A stretch of 23,211 nt of DNA from CAZTTG01 sp964615935 (GTDB taxonomy: Bacteria > Planctomycetota > UBA1135 > GCA-002686595). Below, piece by piece: positions 1 to 6,482 of the stretch; within the stretch, counting starts at the first letter, position 1; every line of letters begins with the position of its first letter. Below the pieces are notes generated by a model. The model was not told the DNA's origin and did not search any database. It was given only the letters and a program-made list of their open reading frames with translations. Where the stretch lies: NCBI GenBank assembly GCA_964615935.1, contig CAZTTG010000099.1, forward strand, positions 1 through 23,211, written 5' to 3'. The translations under genes were made by a program, and so were the position numbers.

Positions 1-206
1 TCACGTCTGCCGTTGCGTCGGTCGCGGCCTCACCGTCTCAGCAATCGGCAGCGGGGGCAGGAATCCCGTCGGCCTCCCGCCAGGCCCGGCCGAGTCCGCG
101 CCCGCTCCGCGGGCGCGCGAGGAGTCCCCTCACGGCTGCCTCTGCGCCGGCCCCCGCCTCAACACCTCAGGGATCGCCCGTAGGCGCAGGCATCCCGCCG
201 GGCTCC
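1..206. repeat. Degenerate direct repeat, period 129 bp
   Basis: Bases 1-77 and 130-206 align without gaps at roughly three quarters identity by eye; both begin TCACG and share blocks such as GCCTCA and CATCCC/AATCCC. Read on the minus strand, both copies finish in TGA (3-1 and 132-130) after a similar arginine/glutamine-rich tail, so this could be a duplicated end of a gene lying to the left. I recognise no protein in it. The rest of 1-259 holds no convincing gene. Confidence 0.4.
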
Positions 207-224
207 GCCGCCACCCCTGGACTA

Positions 225-252
225 TTGAATTCCACATTTCACAACGCAATCT
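225..252 (+). promoter_or_regulatory. Candidate promoter of the ABC exporter genes
   Basis: TTGAAT (225-230) lies 16 bp before CAATCT (247-252), inside an AT-rich island (about 221-250) that stands out from very GC-rich surroundings. The second hexamer is a weak -10 match. It sits 7 nt before the ATG at 260, and no Shine-Dalgarno is visible, so the transcript may be leaderless. Confidence 0.3.
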
Positions 253-259
253 GGACGCC

Positions 260-1180
260 ATGTCCTCCGGCCGAATCGAGATCCGCGGCCTGACCCGCCG
301 CTTCGGATCGCTGATCGCGGTGCACCCCTTCGAGGCCGAGATGGGGCCAGGGGGCATCACCGGCCTGCTGGGGCCCAACGGCAGCGGCAAGACCACCCTC
401 CTGCGCATGCTGGTGGGCCTGGTGCGCCCCGACGCCGGACGGGCTAGCGTGGACGGGGTCGAGCTCCGCGGGGACGGGACCGCGGTGCGGCGGCGCTGCT
501 CCTACTGCCCGGGAGAGATCGGATACTACGGCGAGATGCGCGGGAGCGAGCACCTGGAGTGGCTCCTGCGCGGCCGCGACCGCGAGGCACGGCGCCGCTC
601 GAGGGCCTTCGCCGAGGAGCTCGGCCTGCCCCTGCGGTCCCGGGTCCACGGATACAGCCACGGCATGAAACGGCAGCTCCTGCTGGCGGCGGCCATGGGG
701 CCACGGCTGAGGGTGCGCCTGCTGGACGAGCCCACCGAGGGCCTGGATCCGTCGCGCCGCAGCACGGTGCTCTCCCTCCTGGAAGAGGACGCCGCCGGCG
801 GCACCACCGTGCTGCTCTCCTCGCACCACTTCGGCGAGGTCGACCGCTCCTGCGACCGACTGGTCTTCCTGAACGAGGGGAGGCTGCTCACCGACACCAG
901 CCCCGAGGAGATCCACGCCCGCGCGCGGCGCCTCCTGCGCCTGGAGTGGCTCGACGGCGGGGTGCCGGCGGATGCCGAGGAGCGCCTGGCCCGGCTGGGG
1001 GTGGAGAGCGTGCAGCTCCAGGGAGCTCGAGCGGTGGTCGAGCTCGATCGCGACGATCCGCGGCCCTTCCTCTCGGGCCTGGCCGCCGACGAGGTCCTGC
1101 CCGCGCCGCGGGCCCTCGACTTCGGCCGGCTCTCGCTGCAGGAGCTGTATCGGGACCTCTACGGCGAGGAGGGGACGTGA
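260..1180 (+). CDS. ABC transporter ATP-binding protein (ABC-2 exporter type)
   Basis: This 306-residue cytoplasmic ATPase should power an ABC-2 type exporter. The nucleotide-binding domain fills about residues 5-215. It has Walker A GPNGSGKT at 38-45, the signature loop YSHGMKR at 132-138 (the variant usual in drug/lipid/Nod-type exporters instead of LSGGQ), Walker B LLDEPTEGLDP at 154-164 and the H-loop SSHH at 187-190. The C-terminal 90 residues form the accessory extension common in this family. Its TGA overlaps the GTG of the permease gene (GTGA), so the two are almost certainly translated together and form one transporter. The substrate cannot be told from sequence; gliding/Nos-type and antibiotic exporters look alike. 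The start ATG is chosen because the conserved beta-strand begins directly after it, although no Shine-Dalgarno is present. Confidence 0.93.
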   Translation: MSSGRIEIRGLTRRFGSLIAVHPFEAEMGPGGITGLLGPNGSGKTTLLRMLVGLVRPDAGRASVDGVELRGDGTAVRRRCSYCPGEIGYYGEMRGSEHLEWLLRGRDREARRRSRAFAEELGLPLRSRVHGYSHGMKRQLLLAAAMGPRLRVRLLDEPTEGLDPSRRSTVLSLLEEDAAGGTTVLLSSHHFGEVDRSCDRLVFLNEGRLLTDTSPEEIHARARRLLRLEWLDGGVPADAEERLARLGVESVQLQGARAVVELDRDDPRPFLSGLAADEVLPAPRALDFGRLSLQELYRDLYGEEGT

Positions 1181-1953
1181 TCGGCCAGGCTGCACGCTCG
1201 ACCCTGCTCCGCGCCCTGGCCTACATGCTGGTGCTGGAGATCATCCTCGTCCCGGCGATCCTGTTCTGGCCCGAGTTCCGGGATCACATCGGCGACCTCA
1301 AGGAGAAGCTGCCGGTCCCCTTCCTCCGCAACACGCTCGAGCGCATCGACTCGCTCGAGAACCACCTCAAGGTCTACGCCTACGTCTGCGCCCAGCAGTA
1401 CTTCAAGGCCGGCACCACCATCGGCACCCTGGCCTCGGTGCTCTTCGCCATGGGCGCGGTGGCCGGGGAGGTCCATCGGGGGACCCTCGAGGTCTGGCTG
1501 GCGCGCCCGATTCCCCGCTGGCGGATCCTCCTGGAGCGCTGGCTGGCCGGCGCCCTGGCGGTGTGCCTGCCGATCTACCTGACCAGCAGCACGATCCCCT
1601 ACCTGCTGGAGAAGGTAGGCGAGAGCGTCGAGCAGTGGAAGCTCTTCCTGTGCTCGACCTATCAGTGCCTCGGGCTCCTGGTCGTCTACAGCGCGACATT
1701 CCTGCTCTCCACCTTCATGCGCCGACCGATCACCGTGGGCTTCGTCATGCTGCTCTTCACCGCGGCCGAGCTGGCCGTGTACTTCGTGAAGACCGCCACC
1801 CACTGGTCGCTCTACCGCGCGCTGGACATCGAGGAGTTCCTGAGGATCTGCAGGCTCGAGGAGCTGCCCCTGGGCCTCTCCCTGGGCATGGGCGGGCTCA
1901 CCCTGGGTCTCCTGATCACCTCCCTGCTGGTCTTCGAGCGCCGCACGCCCTGA
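1177..1953 (+). CDS. ABC-2 type transporter permease
   Basis: This 258-residue integral membrane protein is partner to the ATPase just upstream. It starts at the GTG overlapping the previous stop; an in-frame open stretch continues upstream but only inside the ATPase gene. About six hydrophobic segments are visible: near residues 10-27, 80-100, 125-145, 160-185, 187-205 and 230-253. Between the second and third lies the motif GEVHRGTLEVWLARPI, the cytoplasmic coupling element typical of ABC-2 permeases (E-x-x-x-G-T-L-E-x-x-L-x-x-P). A hydrophilic loop of about 50 residues follows the first membrane segment, as in NosY/GldF-like proteins. The operon appears to end here; a 160-base gap to the next start holds no gene. 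Confidence 0.9.
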   Translation: MIGQAARSTLLRALAYMLVLEIILVPAILFWPEFRDHIGDLKEKLPVPFLRNTLERIDSLENHLKVYAYVCAQQYFKAGTTIGTLASVLFAMGAVAGEVHRGTLEVWLARPIPRWRILLERWLAGALAVCLPIYLTSSTIPYLLEKVGESVEQWKLFLCSTYQCLGLLVVYSATFLLSTFMRRPITVGFVMLLFTAAELAVYFVKTATHWSLYRALDIEEFLRICRLEELPLGLSLGMGGLTLGLLITSLLVFERRTP

Positions 1954-2070
1954 GTCGGGCCCGGTCGCCCCGGGGTCCCGATCCCGCGACCGATTCCCCG
2001 CTGGGGCTCAAGATCGGCTCCACCGGCCGACGAGAGGGGGTCGATTCGGGGAGGAGCGCGCCGGATCGGG

Positions 2071-2076
2071 TAGAAT
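2071..2076 (+). promoter_or_regulatory. -10-like box TAGAAT
   Basis: TAGAAT matches five of six -10 consensus bases in a GC-rich gap. It predicts transcription from about 2083, which favours the ATG at 2114 over the ATG at 2075 for the next gene. No good -35 is visible. Confidence 0.35.
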
Positions 2077-2113
2077 GCAAGTTGCCGTCCAGCCCCCCGC
2101 GAGGCGCGATGCA

Positions 2114-2587
2114 ATGAGGTCCGAGATCGACGATGTCCGCTCCGGCCTGGAGCCGCGCAGCCTGCGCACCCTCTGCCAGGAGGTCTGGGAGACCTTCCAG
2201 GAGGAGTGCCGCCGGCGAGACGTCCTCTTCCTGCTCGAGAGCGACGAGGCCGCCCCAACGGTCCACGCGGACGCCGCGCACCTCGGGCGCGCCCTGAACC
2301 ACCTGGTGGCGGACGCCGTGCAGCTCACGCCCCCCGGCGGGCGCGTGACCCTGTGGGTGGGGTGCGAGGGCGGGGTGCCCCGCATCGAGCTCCAGGACGG
2401 CCGGCCGCGCGCGTCCGAGTGGCCCCCCGCCCCGCTGCCGGGGGCCGGCAAGGGCCTGATCCCGGGAGAGCCGTCGCGGCGGGCCGAGGTCCGGGACTCG
2501 GTCGAGGCCCTGCGCGCGCGGCTCTGGGCGCAGAATCTGCCCGAGGGAGGCGCCTGCTTCTGCCTCGAGCTGCCCGCGCCGGGCTGA
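2114..2587 (+). CDS. Orphan, degenerate histidine-kinase-like ATPase domain protein
   Basis: This 157-residue protein resembles only the catalytic (HATPase_c) half of a sensor kinase. A segment near residues 55-85 ending ADAVQLTPPGG matches the N-box of kinases (canonical NA-x-K-x-TPPGG), with the key asparagine replaced by aspartate. The C-terminal GGACFCLELP resembles the closing strand that reads GGTxFxFxLP in true kinases. The nucleotide-binding D-x-G-x-G box is not recognisable; a proline-rich loop with GAGKGL occupies its place. There is no dimerisation/phospho-histidine segment, sensor domain or membrane segment. It may be a non-catalytic scaffold, a partner-switching-type protein or a decaying gene. 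ATG 2114 is preferred because of the TAGAAT box at 2071-2076; ATG 2075 is in the same frame. It ends 6 bases before the convergent TPR gene. Confidence 0.6.
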   Translation: MRSEIDDVRSGLEPRSLRTLCQEVWETFQEECRRRDVLFLLESDEAAPTVHADAAHLGRALNHLVADAVQLTPPGGRVTLWVGCEGGVPRIELQDGRPRASEWPPAPLPGAGKGLIPGEPSRRAEVRDSVEALRARLWAQNLPEGGACFCLELPAPG

Positions 2588-2593
2588 CGGCCC

Positions 2594-3283
2594 TCAGGAC
2601 AGCCGGGCCAGGAAGGCGCGAAGCACCCAGACGCGGCTCGCGCCGCGCTGGTAGCGGGCGGCCGTGCGCGCGATCCCGGCGACCCGGGAGAGCTGCGCGC
2701 GCGCCTCCTCCCGCCGGCCGAGGCGCCTCAGGGCCACGCCCCGACGGTAGGCGCTCTCGGCGTTCTCGCCGTGGTTGCGGTCGAAGACGTCCAGGGCCGC
2801 GAGGACCGCCTCGTGGTCGCCCAGGGTGTCCTGGGCCTCGGCCAGGCGGAGCTGCACGTCGCCGTAGCGGAACTCCTCGTCGATCCCGGAGGCCTCGCGG
2901 AGGTGCTCGACGGCCTCGCGGGGCCGGCCCAGGCCCAGGTGGGCGCACCCCAGCCGGTAGCGCCACTCGGGGACCTCGGGCTCGCCCGCGACCGCCGCTG
3001 CGAGGGGCTCGAGGGCGGCTCGATGGCGGCGATGGACCACCAGCAGCGACCCGAGCTTCCCCTGGTTGTGGGCGTTGTCCACCCGACCCAGCTCCCGGAT
3101 TCGCCCCGCCAGGCTCCGGCGCTCGAGGAGCCGCCGCGAGGCCCAGGCGAGGAGGGCGGCCAGGGCGACGGCCGCGATCCAGAAGCCGATGAGGTTGTCG
3201 AAGAGGCCCCCGATCAGGGGCACCCGGCGCAGGAGGCCCAGGAGCACCAGCAGCAGGAAGAAGAACCCGACGAGCCGCAGCAC
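2594..3283 (-). CDS. Membrane-anchored tetratricopeptide-repeat protein
   Basis: The protein has 229 residues. Two hydrophobic helices at the N-terminus (about 3-20 and 32-50) should anchor it in the inner membrane. A basic linker follows, and from about residue 75 come helix-turn-helix repeats of TPR type with the usual small/aromatic spacing, for example YRLGCAHLGLGRPREAVEHL, LRLAEAQDTLGDHEAVLAAL and YRRGVALRRLGRREEARAQL. TPRs mediate protein-protein contacts; no catalytic motif is present, so the role is probably scaffolding or assembly at the membrane. The start is a GTG, six bases after a TAGAAT box, consistent with a leaderless message. It is divergent from lpxB and convergent with the ATPase-like gene. 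I do not recognise a named family. Confidence 0.8.
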   Translation of the reverse strand: MLRLVGFFFLLLVLLGLLRRVPLIGGLFDNLIGFWIAAVALAALLAWASRRLLERRSLAGRIRELGRVDNAHNQGKLGSLLVVHRRHRAALEPLAAAVAGEPEVPEWRYRLGCAHLGLGRPREAVEHLREASGIDEEFRYGDVQLRLAEAQDTLGDHEAVLAALDVFDRNHGENAESAYRRGVALRRLGRREEARAQLSRVAGIARTAARYQRGASRVWVLRAFLARLS

Positions 3284-3289
3284 GCAGGC

Positions 3290-3295
3290 ATTCTA
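3290..3295 (-). promoter_or_regulatory. -10 box TAGAAT, leaderless start of the TPR gene
   Basis: On the minus strand TAGAAT is followed by exactly 6 nt and then the GTG start codon, so transcription should begin at or within a base of the start codon. No Shine-Dalgarno is present. Confidence 0.45.
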
Positions 3296-3317
3296 GGCCC
3301 CGGGGCCTTCCGGGGCC

Positions 3318-3323
3318 TAATAT
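3318..3323 (+). promoter_or_regulatory. -10 box TAATAT upstream of lpxB
   Basis: TAATAT is a good -10 match. It predicts a transcript starting near 3330 with a leader of about 40 nt that carries GGAGG (3357-3361) in front of the GTG at 3371. It lies back to back with the TPR promoter, with the GC-rich palindrome CCCCGGGG between them. Confidence 0.45.
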
Positions 3324-3370
3324 GCGCGGACCATGACCGGCCCGATGGATGCGAGACGGAGGTGCCGAGG

Positions 3371-4738
3371 GTGAGCGGGCCGCCCGCTCCCGCGGCGGCG
3401 GTGGGCCTCGAGCTCCTGCGGGCGCTCGGAGCCCTGGCCCTCCTGCCCGTGCGGGTGCCCGCCTGGCTGCTGGCCAGCGGCCGCCTGCGGCGCGAGCTCC
3501 TCGGCTACCTGGGGAGGGAAACCCAGCCGGTCGCGTACGAGCCTCCCCCCCTGCCGGATCGCCCCCTGAGGATCTTCGTCTCGTGGGCCGAGCCCTCGGG
3601 CGAGCTCCACGCGCTCAACCTGATCGAGAGCCTGCGCGGGCGGGCCCGCCGGCAGGGCGCGCCCGCTCCGCGCTTCACCGTCCTCGGAAGCCGAGCCCGG
3701 GAGGCGGAGGACCTGCGGGTGATCGGCGATCCCGCCGACCGCGCCGCCATGGGATTCGGCGGCCCCCTGGCCTCGGTCCCCTACTACCTCGGCCTGCTGC
3801 GCACCGCGGCTGGCGAGCTGGCCGCGGGCGGCTTCGACGTCTGCGTGCCCGTGGACTCCCCCGCCCTGCACGTGCCCCTGGGCCGCATCGCCCGGCGCTG
3901 CGGCGTTCCCGTGGTCCACTTCGTCACCCCCCAGTACTGGGGCTGGGCCCCGTGGCGGGTGGCCGGCTACCGCGCCGCGGTGGACCGCGCGCTGACCATC
4001 CTGCCCTTCGAGCCGCCCTGGTTCGAGCGGCGCGGGGTGCCCGCGGTCCACGTCGGCCACCCCCTGCTCGACGAGCTCAGGGGCGTGCCCGGCGGCCCGC
4101 CCGCCAGCTACGGCCCGCGGCTGGCGATCCTGCCCGGCAGCCGCGCGGCCGTGGCCCGGCGCAACCTCCCCTTCCTGCTGCGCGCCGCCGCCCACCTGCG
4201 GGAGAGGATCCCGGGTCTCGAGGCGGTCCTGCCCCACGCCCGCTCCGAGGCCGCCGAGTGGCTCACCGAGGGCGTGCGGGCGGCCGGGGCCCAGGACTGG
4301 GCGCGGGTGGAGGTCGGCGACCTGCACGCCAGCCTGGCCGGCGCCCGGGCGGCCCTGTCCGTGTCCGGGACCGCCCTGCTCGACCTGCTCCACCGGCGCC
4401 TGCCGACGGTGGTGGTCTACCGCCTGGGGAGCCGGCCACTGGCCTGGATGAGCCGCCACCTCCTGACCACCCCCTGGTTCGCCTCGCTGAACCTCCTGGC
4501 GGGGCGGGAGGTGGTGCCCGAGTTCTGTTTCGCGGGGGAGGGGCCCCTGGAAGCCGTTTCTCGCGCGCTGGAAGGGTGCTACAACGACGGCGCCGAGCGG
4601 GATCGCCAGCTCGAGGGCCTGGAGGTGGCCGCCCGCCGGCTGGGGCCGCCGGGGGCCGCCGACCGGGCCGCGGCCCAGGTGCTCGGGCTGGCGCTGGCCG
4701 GCCGCGGGTCCGAGAACCCATCCAGAGGCGCGGTGTGA
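3371..4738 (+). CDS. lpxB: Lipid-A-disaccharide synthase (LpxB)
   Basis: LpxB (glycosyltransferase family 19) joins UDP-2,3-diacylglucosamine and lipid X at the inner membrane to make the lipid A disaccharide of LPS. Recognisable family landmarks appear in order: AEPSGELHALNLIESL (family AGExSGDxxAxxLI) at about 78-93; AAMGF in the membrane-association region; TPQYWGWAPWRV (family SPxxWAW); ILPFEPPWFERRGVP; VGHPLLDEL; ILPGSR; SGTALLDLL; and VVYRLGSRPLAWMSRHL followed by NLLAGREVVPE. It has 455 residues, longer than the usual ~380, because of a hydrophobic N-terminal extension of about 65 residues. GTG 3371 is chosen for the GGAGG at 3357-3361; GTG 3362 is in frame. Its stop overlaps the sigma factor start. 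Confidence 0.93.
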   Translation: MSGPPAPAAAVGLELLRALGALALLPVRVPAWLLASGRLRRELLGYLGRETQPVAYEPPPLPDRPLRIFVSWAEPSGELHALNLIESLRGRARRQGAPAPRFTVLGSRAREAEDLRVIGDPADRAAMGFGGPLASVPYYLGLLRTAAGELAAGGFDVCVPVDSPALHVPLGRIARRCGVPVVHFVTPQYWGWAPWRVAGYRAAVDRALTILPFEPPWFERRGVPAVHVGHPLLDELRGVPGGPPASYGPRLAILPGSRAAVARRNLPFLLRAAAHLRERIPGLEAVLPHARSEAAEWLTEGVRAAGAQDWARVEVGDLHASLAGARAALSVSGTALLDLLHRRLPTVVVYRLGSRPLAWMSRHLLTTPWFASLNLLAGREVVPEFCFAGEGPLEAVSRALEGCYNDGAERDRQLEGLEVAARRLGPPGAADRAAAQVLGLALAGRGSENPSRGAV

Positions 4739-5439
4739 CGCACGACGACGACCGGGAGCAGGGAAGCCGCGGGATTCCGCTGAAGAATCCGCGGGACGGG
4801 GAGTATGTGCCAGACTGCATGGAAGCCGAAGCCACCCGCCTGATGACCGCCGCCAAGCACGGCGACCGCGAGGCCTTCGAGAGCCTGGTGCTGGCCTTGC
4901 GGGCGCGGGTCTTCTTCGTGGCCCGCAGCCTGGTGGGGTCGCGGGAGGACGCCATGGACCTCTCGCAGGAGGCCTTCCTCAAGACCTTCCGGGCCCGATC
5001 GACCTACCGCGACGGCGAGCCCTTCCTGCCCTGGTTCCACCGCATCCTGCGCAACACCTGCTTCACCTTCCTGCGCAAGAACGGCCGCCTGCGCAAGCAC
5101 TCGCTCTCCGGTCCCCAGGGGCCCGACGAGTCGGGGGTGTGGGAGATCGCGGATCCCGACGCCCCCACGCCCTCCGATCCGGTCGAGCGCGAGGAGCGCG
5201 CGCGGATCTTCTGGGACGCCTTCCGCGGGCTGTCCTCGCGCGACCGCGAGATCCTGGCCCTGCGCCACTTCAAGGAGCTGGCCTACCAGCAGATCGCCGA
5301 GGCCCTGGGCATCCCGGTGGGCACCGTCATGTCGAGACTGTTTCACGCCCGGCGCCGGCTGCGCGAGGCCCTGGCCGGGACCCTGGATGATTTTTCCGGC
5401 GAATGCCGGGCCGCTCCGGGCGAAGGGGGGGCGCGATGA
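4735..5439 (+). CDS. ECF (RpoE-like) RNA polymerase sigma factor
   Basis: This 234-residue extracytoplasmic-function sigma factor redirects RNA polymerase to envelope-stress-type promoters. Region 2 is clear from GDREAFESLV through EDAMDLSQEAFLKTFR and PFLPWFHRILRNTCFTFLRK. Region 4 follows a variable acidic linker: LSSRDREILALRHFKELAYQ, then IAEALGIPVGTVMSRLFHAR, the helix-turn-helix that reads the -35. The GTG start overlaps the lpxB stop (GTGA) and has AGAGG about 7 nt upstream. Starts at GTG 4807 or ATG 4819 would remove a 24-28 residue extension that has no family counterpart, so the exact start is uncertain. The anti-sigma gene begins by overlapping its stop. Confidence 0.92.
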   Translation: MTHDDDREQGSRGIPLKNPRDGEYVPDCMEAEATRLMTAAKHGDREAFESLVLALRARVFFVARSLVGSREDAMDLSQEAFLKTFRARSTYRDGEPFLPWFHRILRNTCFTFLRKNGRLRKHSLSGPQGPDESGVWEIADPDAPTPSDPVEREERARIFWDAFRGLSSRDREILALRHFKELAYQQIAEALGIPVGTVMSRLFHARRRLREALAGTLDDFSGECRAAPGEGGAR

Positions 5440-5882
5440 GCGCGCACGAGCCCGAGCCCACCCGGGATGAGCTGATGGCCATGGCCTTCGTCGACGGTGA
5501 GCTCGACGGGGAGGCCCTGGGCGAATTCCGCGAGCGCCTGGCCGCCAGCCCCGAGCTGGCCCGGCAGGTGTCCCAGTTCGAGAGCCTGCAGGTCCTGGCC
5601 CGCAGCAGCGCCCCGCCCGAGCCCATGGACCACGAGTGGGCTCGCATCGCGCTCGACCCGCTCAACAAGATGGGCCGCGGCCTGGGCTTCGGCCTCCTGC
5701 TCGCCGGTGGGCTGGTCCTCCTCGTCTGGAGCGCGTGGGCCCTGGTGACCAGCGAGCTCGAGCTCGGATTCAAGCTGGCCCTGGGAGGCCTGCTCCTGGG
5801 CGCCGCCTGCCTCTTCCTGATCACCCTCCGCAATCGGCTGCGCACGATTCCCTATGATCCGTACACGGAGGTCAAGCGATGA
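5436..5882 (+). CDS. Membrane anti-sigma factor
   Basis: This 148-residue protein starts at the ATG overlapping the sigma stop (ATGA). Residues about 10-55 (DELMAMAFVDGELDGEALGEFRERLAASPEL and onwards) match the N-terminal sigma-binding helices of anti-sigma factors. The HxxxCxxC zinc motif of the ZAS class is absent, as in many planctomycete examples. Two membrane helices follow at about 87-110 and 115-136, and a short tail faces the cytoplasm. Gene order and overlap say it holds the preceding ECF sigma factor at the membrane until a signal releases it. The lack of a long periplasmic domain suggests sensing within the membrane or through a partner. Confidence 0.87.
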   Translation: MSAHEPEPTRDELMAMAFVDGELDGEALGEFRERLAASPELARQVSQFESLQVLARSSAPPEPMDHEWARIALDPLNKMGRGLGFGLLLAGGLVLLVWSAWALVTSELELGFKLALGGLLLGAACLFLITLRNRLRTIPYDPYTEVKR

Positions 5883-6211
5883 TCGTCGTCACGACCGACG
5901 CCGTCCCCGGTCGGGAGATCGCCGAGGTCTTTGGCCTGGTGAAGGGCAACACGGTGCGCAGCCGTCACCTGGGCAAGGACATCGCCGCCATCTTCAAGAA
6001 CATGGTGGGCGGTGAGATCTCCGAGTACACCAAGCTGCTGGCCGAGTGCCGCGAGCAGGCCATCGACCGCATGTCGGCCGAGGCCCAGGCCCAGGGGGCC
6101 GACGCCGTGGTGGGCGTCCGCTTCGCCACCAGCGAGATCGCCTCCGGGGCGGCCGAGTTCATGGTCTACGGCACGGCGGTCAAGCTCCGCCCGGAGGGCG
6201 CGGGGGAGTAG
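5879..6211 (+). CDS. ybjQ: YbjQ/UPF0145 family protein
   Basis: This 110-residue cytoplasmic protein of the YbjQ family is a small beta-alpha fold that forms pentamer-like rings; its biochemical role is unknown. Family hallmarks are the start MIVVTTDAVPGREI, GLVKGNTVRSRHLGKD, GEISEYTKLLAECREQAIDRM and ADAVVGVRF ending in a conserved VYGTAVKL strand. Length is normal (about 105 in the family). Its ATG overlaps the anti-sigma stop (ATGA) and it is the last gene of the lpxB-sigma-anti-sigma-ybjQ run, which hints at an envelope-related job. Confidence 0.92.
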   Translation: MIVVTTDAVPGREIAEVFGLVKGNTVRSRHLGKDIAAIFKNMVGGEISEYTKLLAECREQAIDRMSAEAQAQGADAVVGVRFATSEIASGAAEFMVYGTAVKLRPEGAGE

Positions 6212-6345
6212 GGAGCCGGGCCCTCGCCCCACCCCACCGGGCTCGGTCCTGCAGGAGTGGCGGTAGCTTGCCACGCTGCGGGCAGGTGTTACCCTCGGTT
6301 CGAGTGCGCACCCACGGGCGGCGCGCGAAGGTCCCCTCACGCACC

Positions 6346-6482
6346 AGGAGCTGCAAATCGCTGGCGCCCCGAGATCCCCCGGGCCGAGCGGCCGGGCGAG
6401 CGGGGCCGCGAGGTCTCCCGTCCTCATCCTCGCCCTGGCTCTGGCGGGTGCGGCCCTGCTACCGGCCTGCCGGCCCCAGACG
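6346..6482 (+). other. Lipoprotein signal in frame with the sulfatase, no canonical start
   Basis: Reading the sulfatase frame upstream of its GTG gives a signal peptide: a basic segment, then VLILALALAGAALLPAC, a hydrophobic core with a perfect lipobox (L-P-A-C, cysteine codon 6468-6470), then RPQT and the sulfatase. The frame is open back to 6267 but has no ATG, GTG or TTG. AGGAG (6346-6350) lies 6 nt before an ATC codon at 6357, which would give a 42-residue leader; CTG codons are the other options. I infer that the true protein starts here, by a rare start codon or after a sequencing/mutational loss of ATG. Confidence 0.6.

Noticed and set aside
1..259. Integron attC or mobile-element end
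   Set aside because: No core-site pattern, no integrase or transposase and no terminal inverted repeats were found; only a degenerate direct repeat can be supported.
559..1176. Upstream extension of the ABC permease frame
   Set aside because: It lies entirely inside the ATPase gene in another frame and reads as low-complexity; the GTG at 1177 in the GTGA overlap is the natural start.
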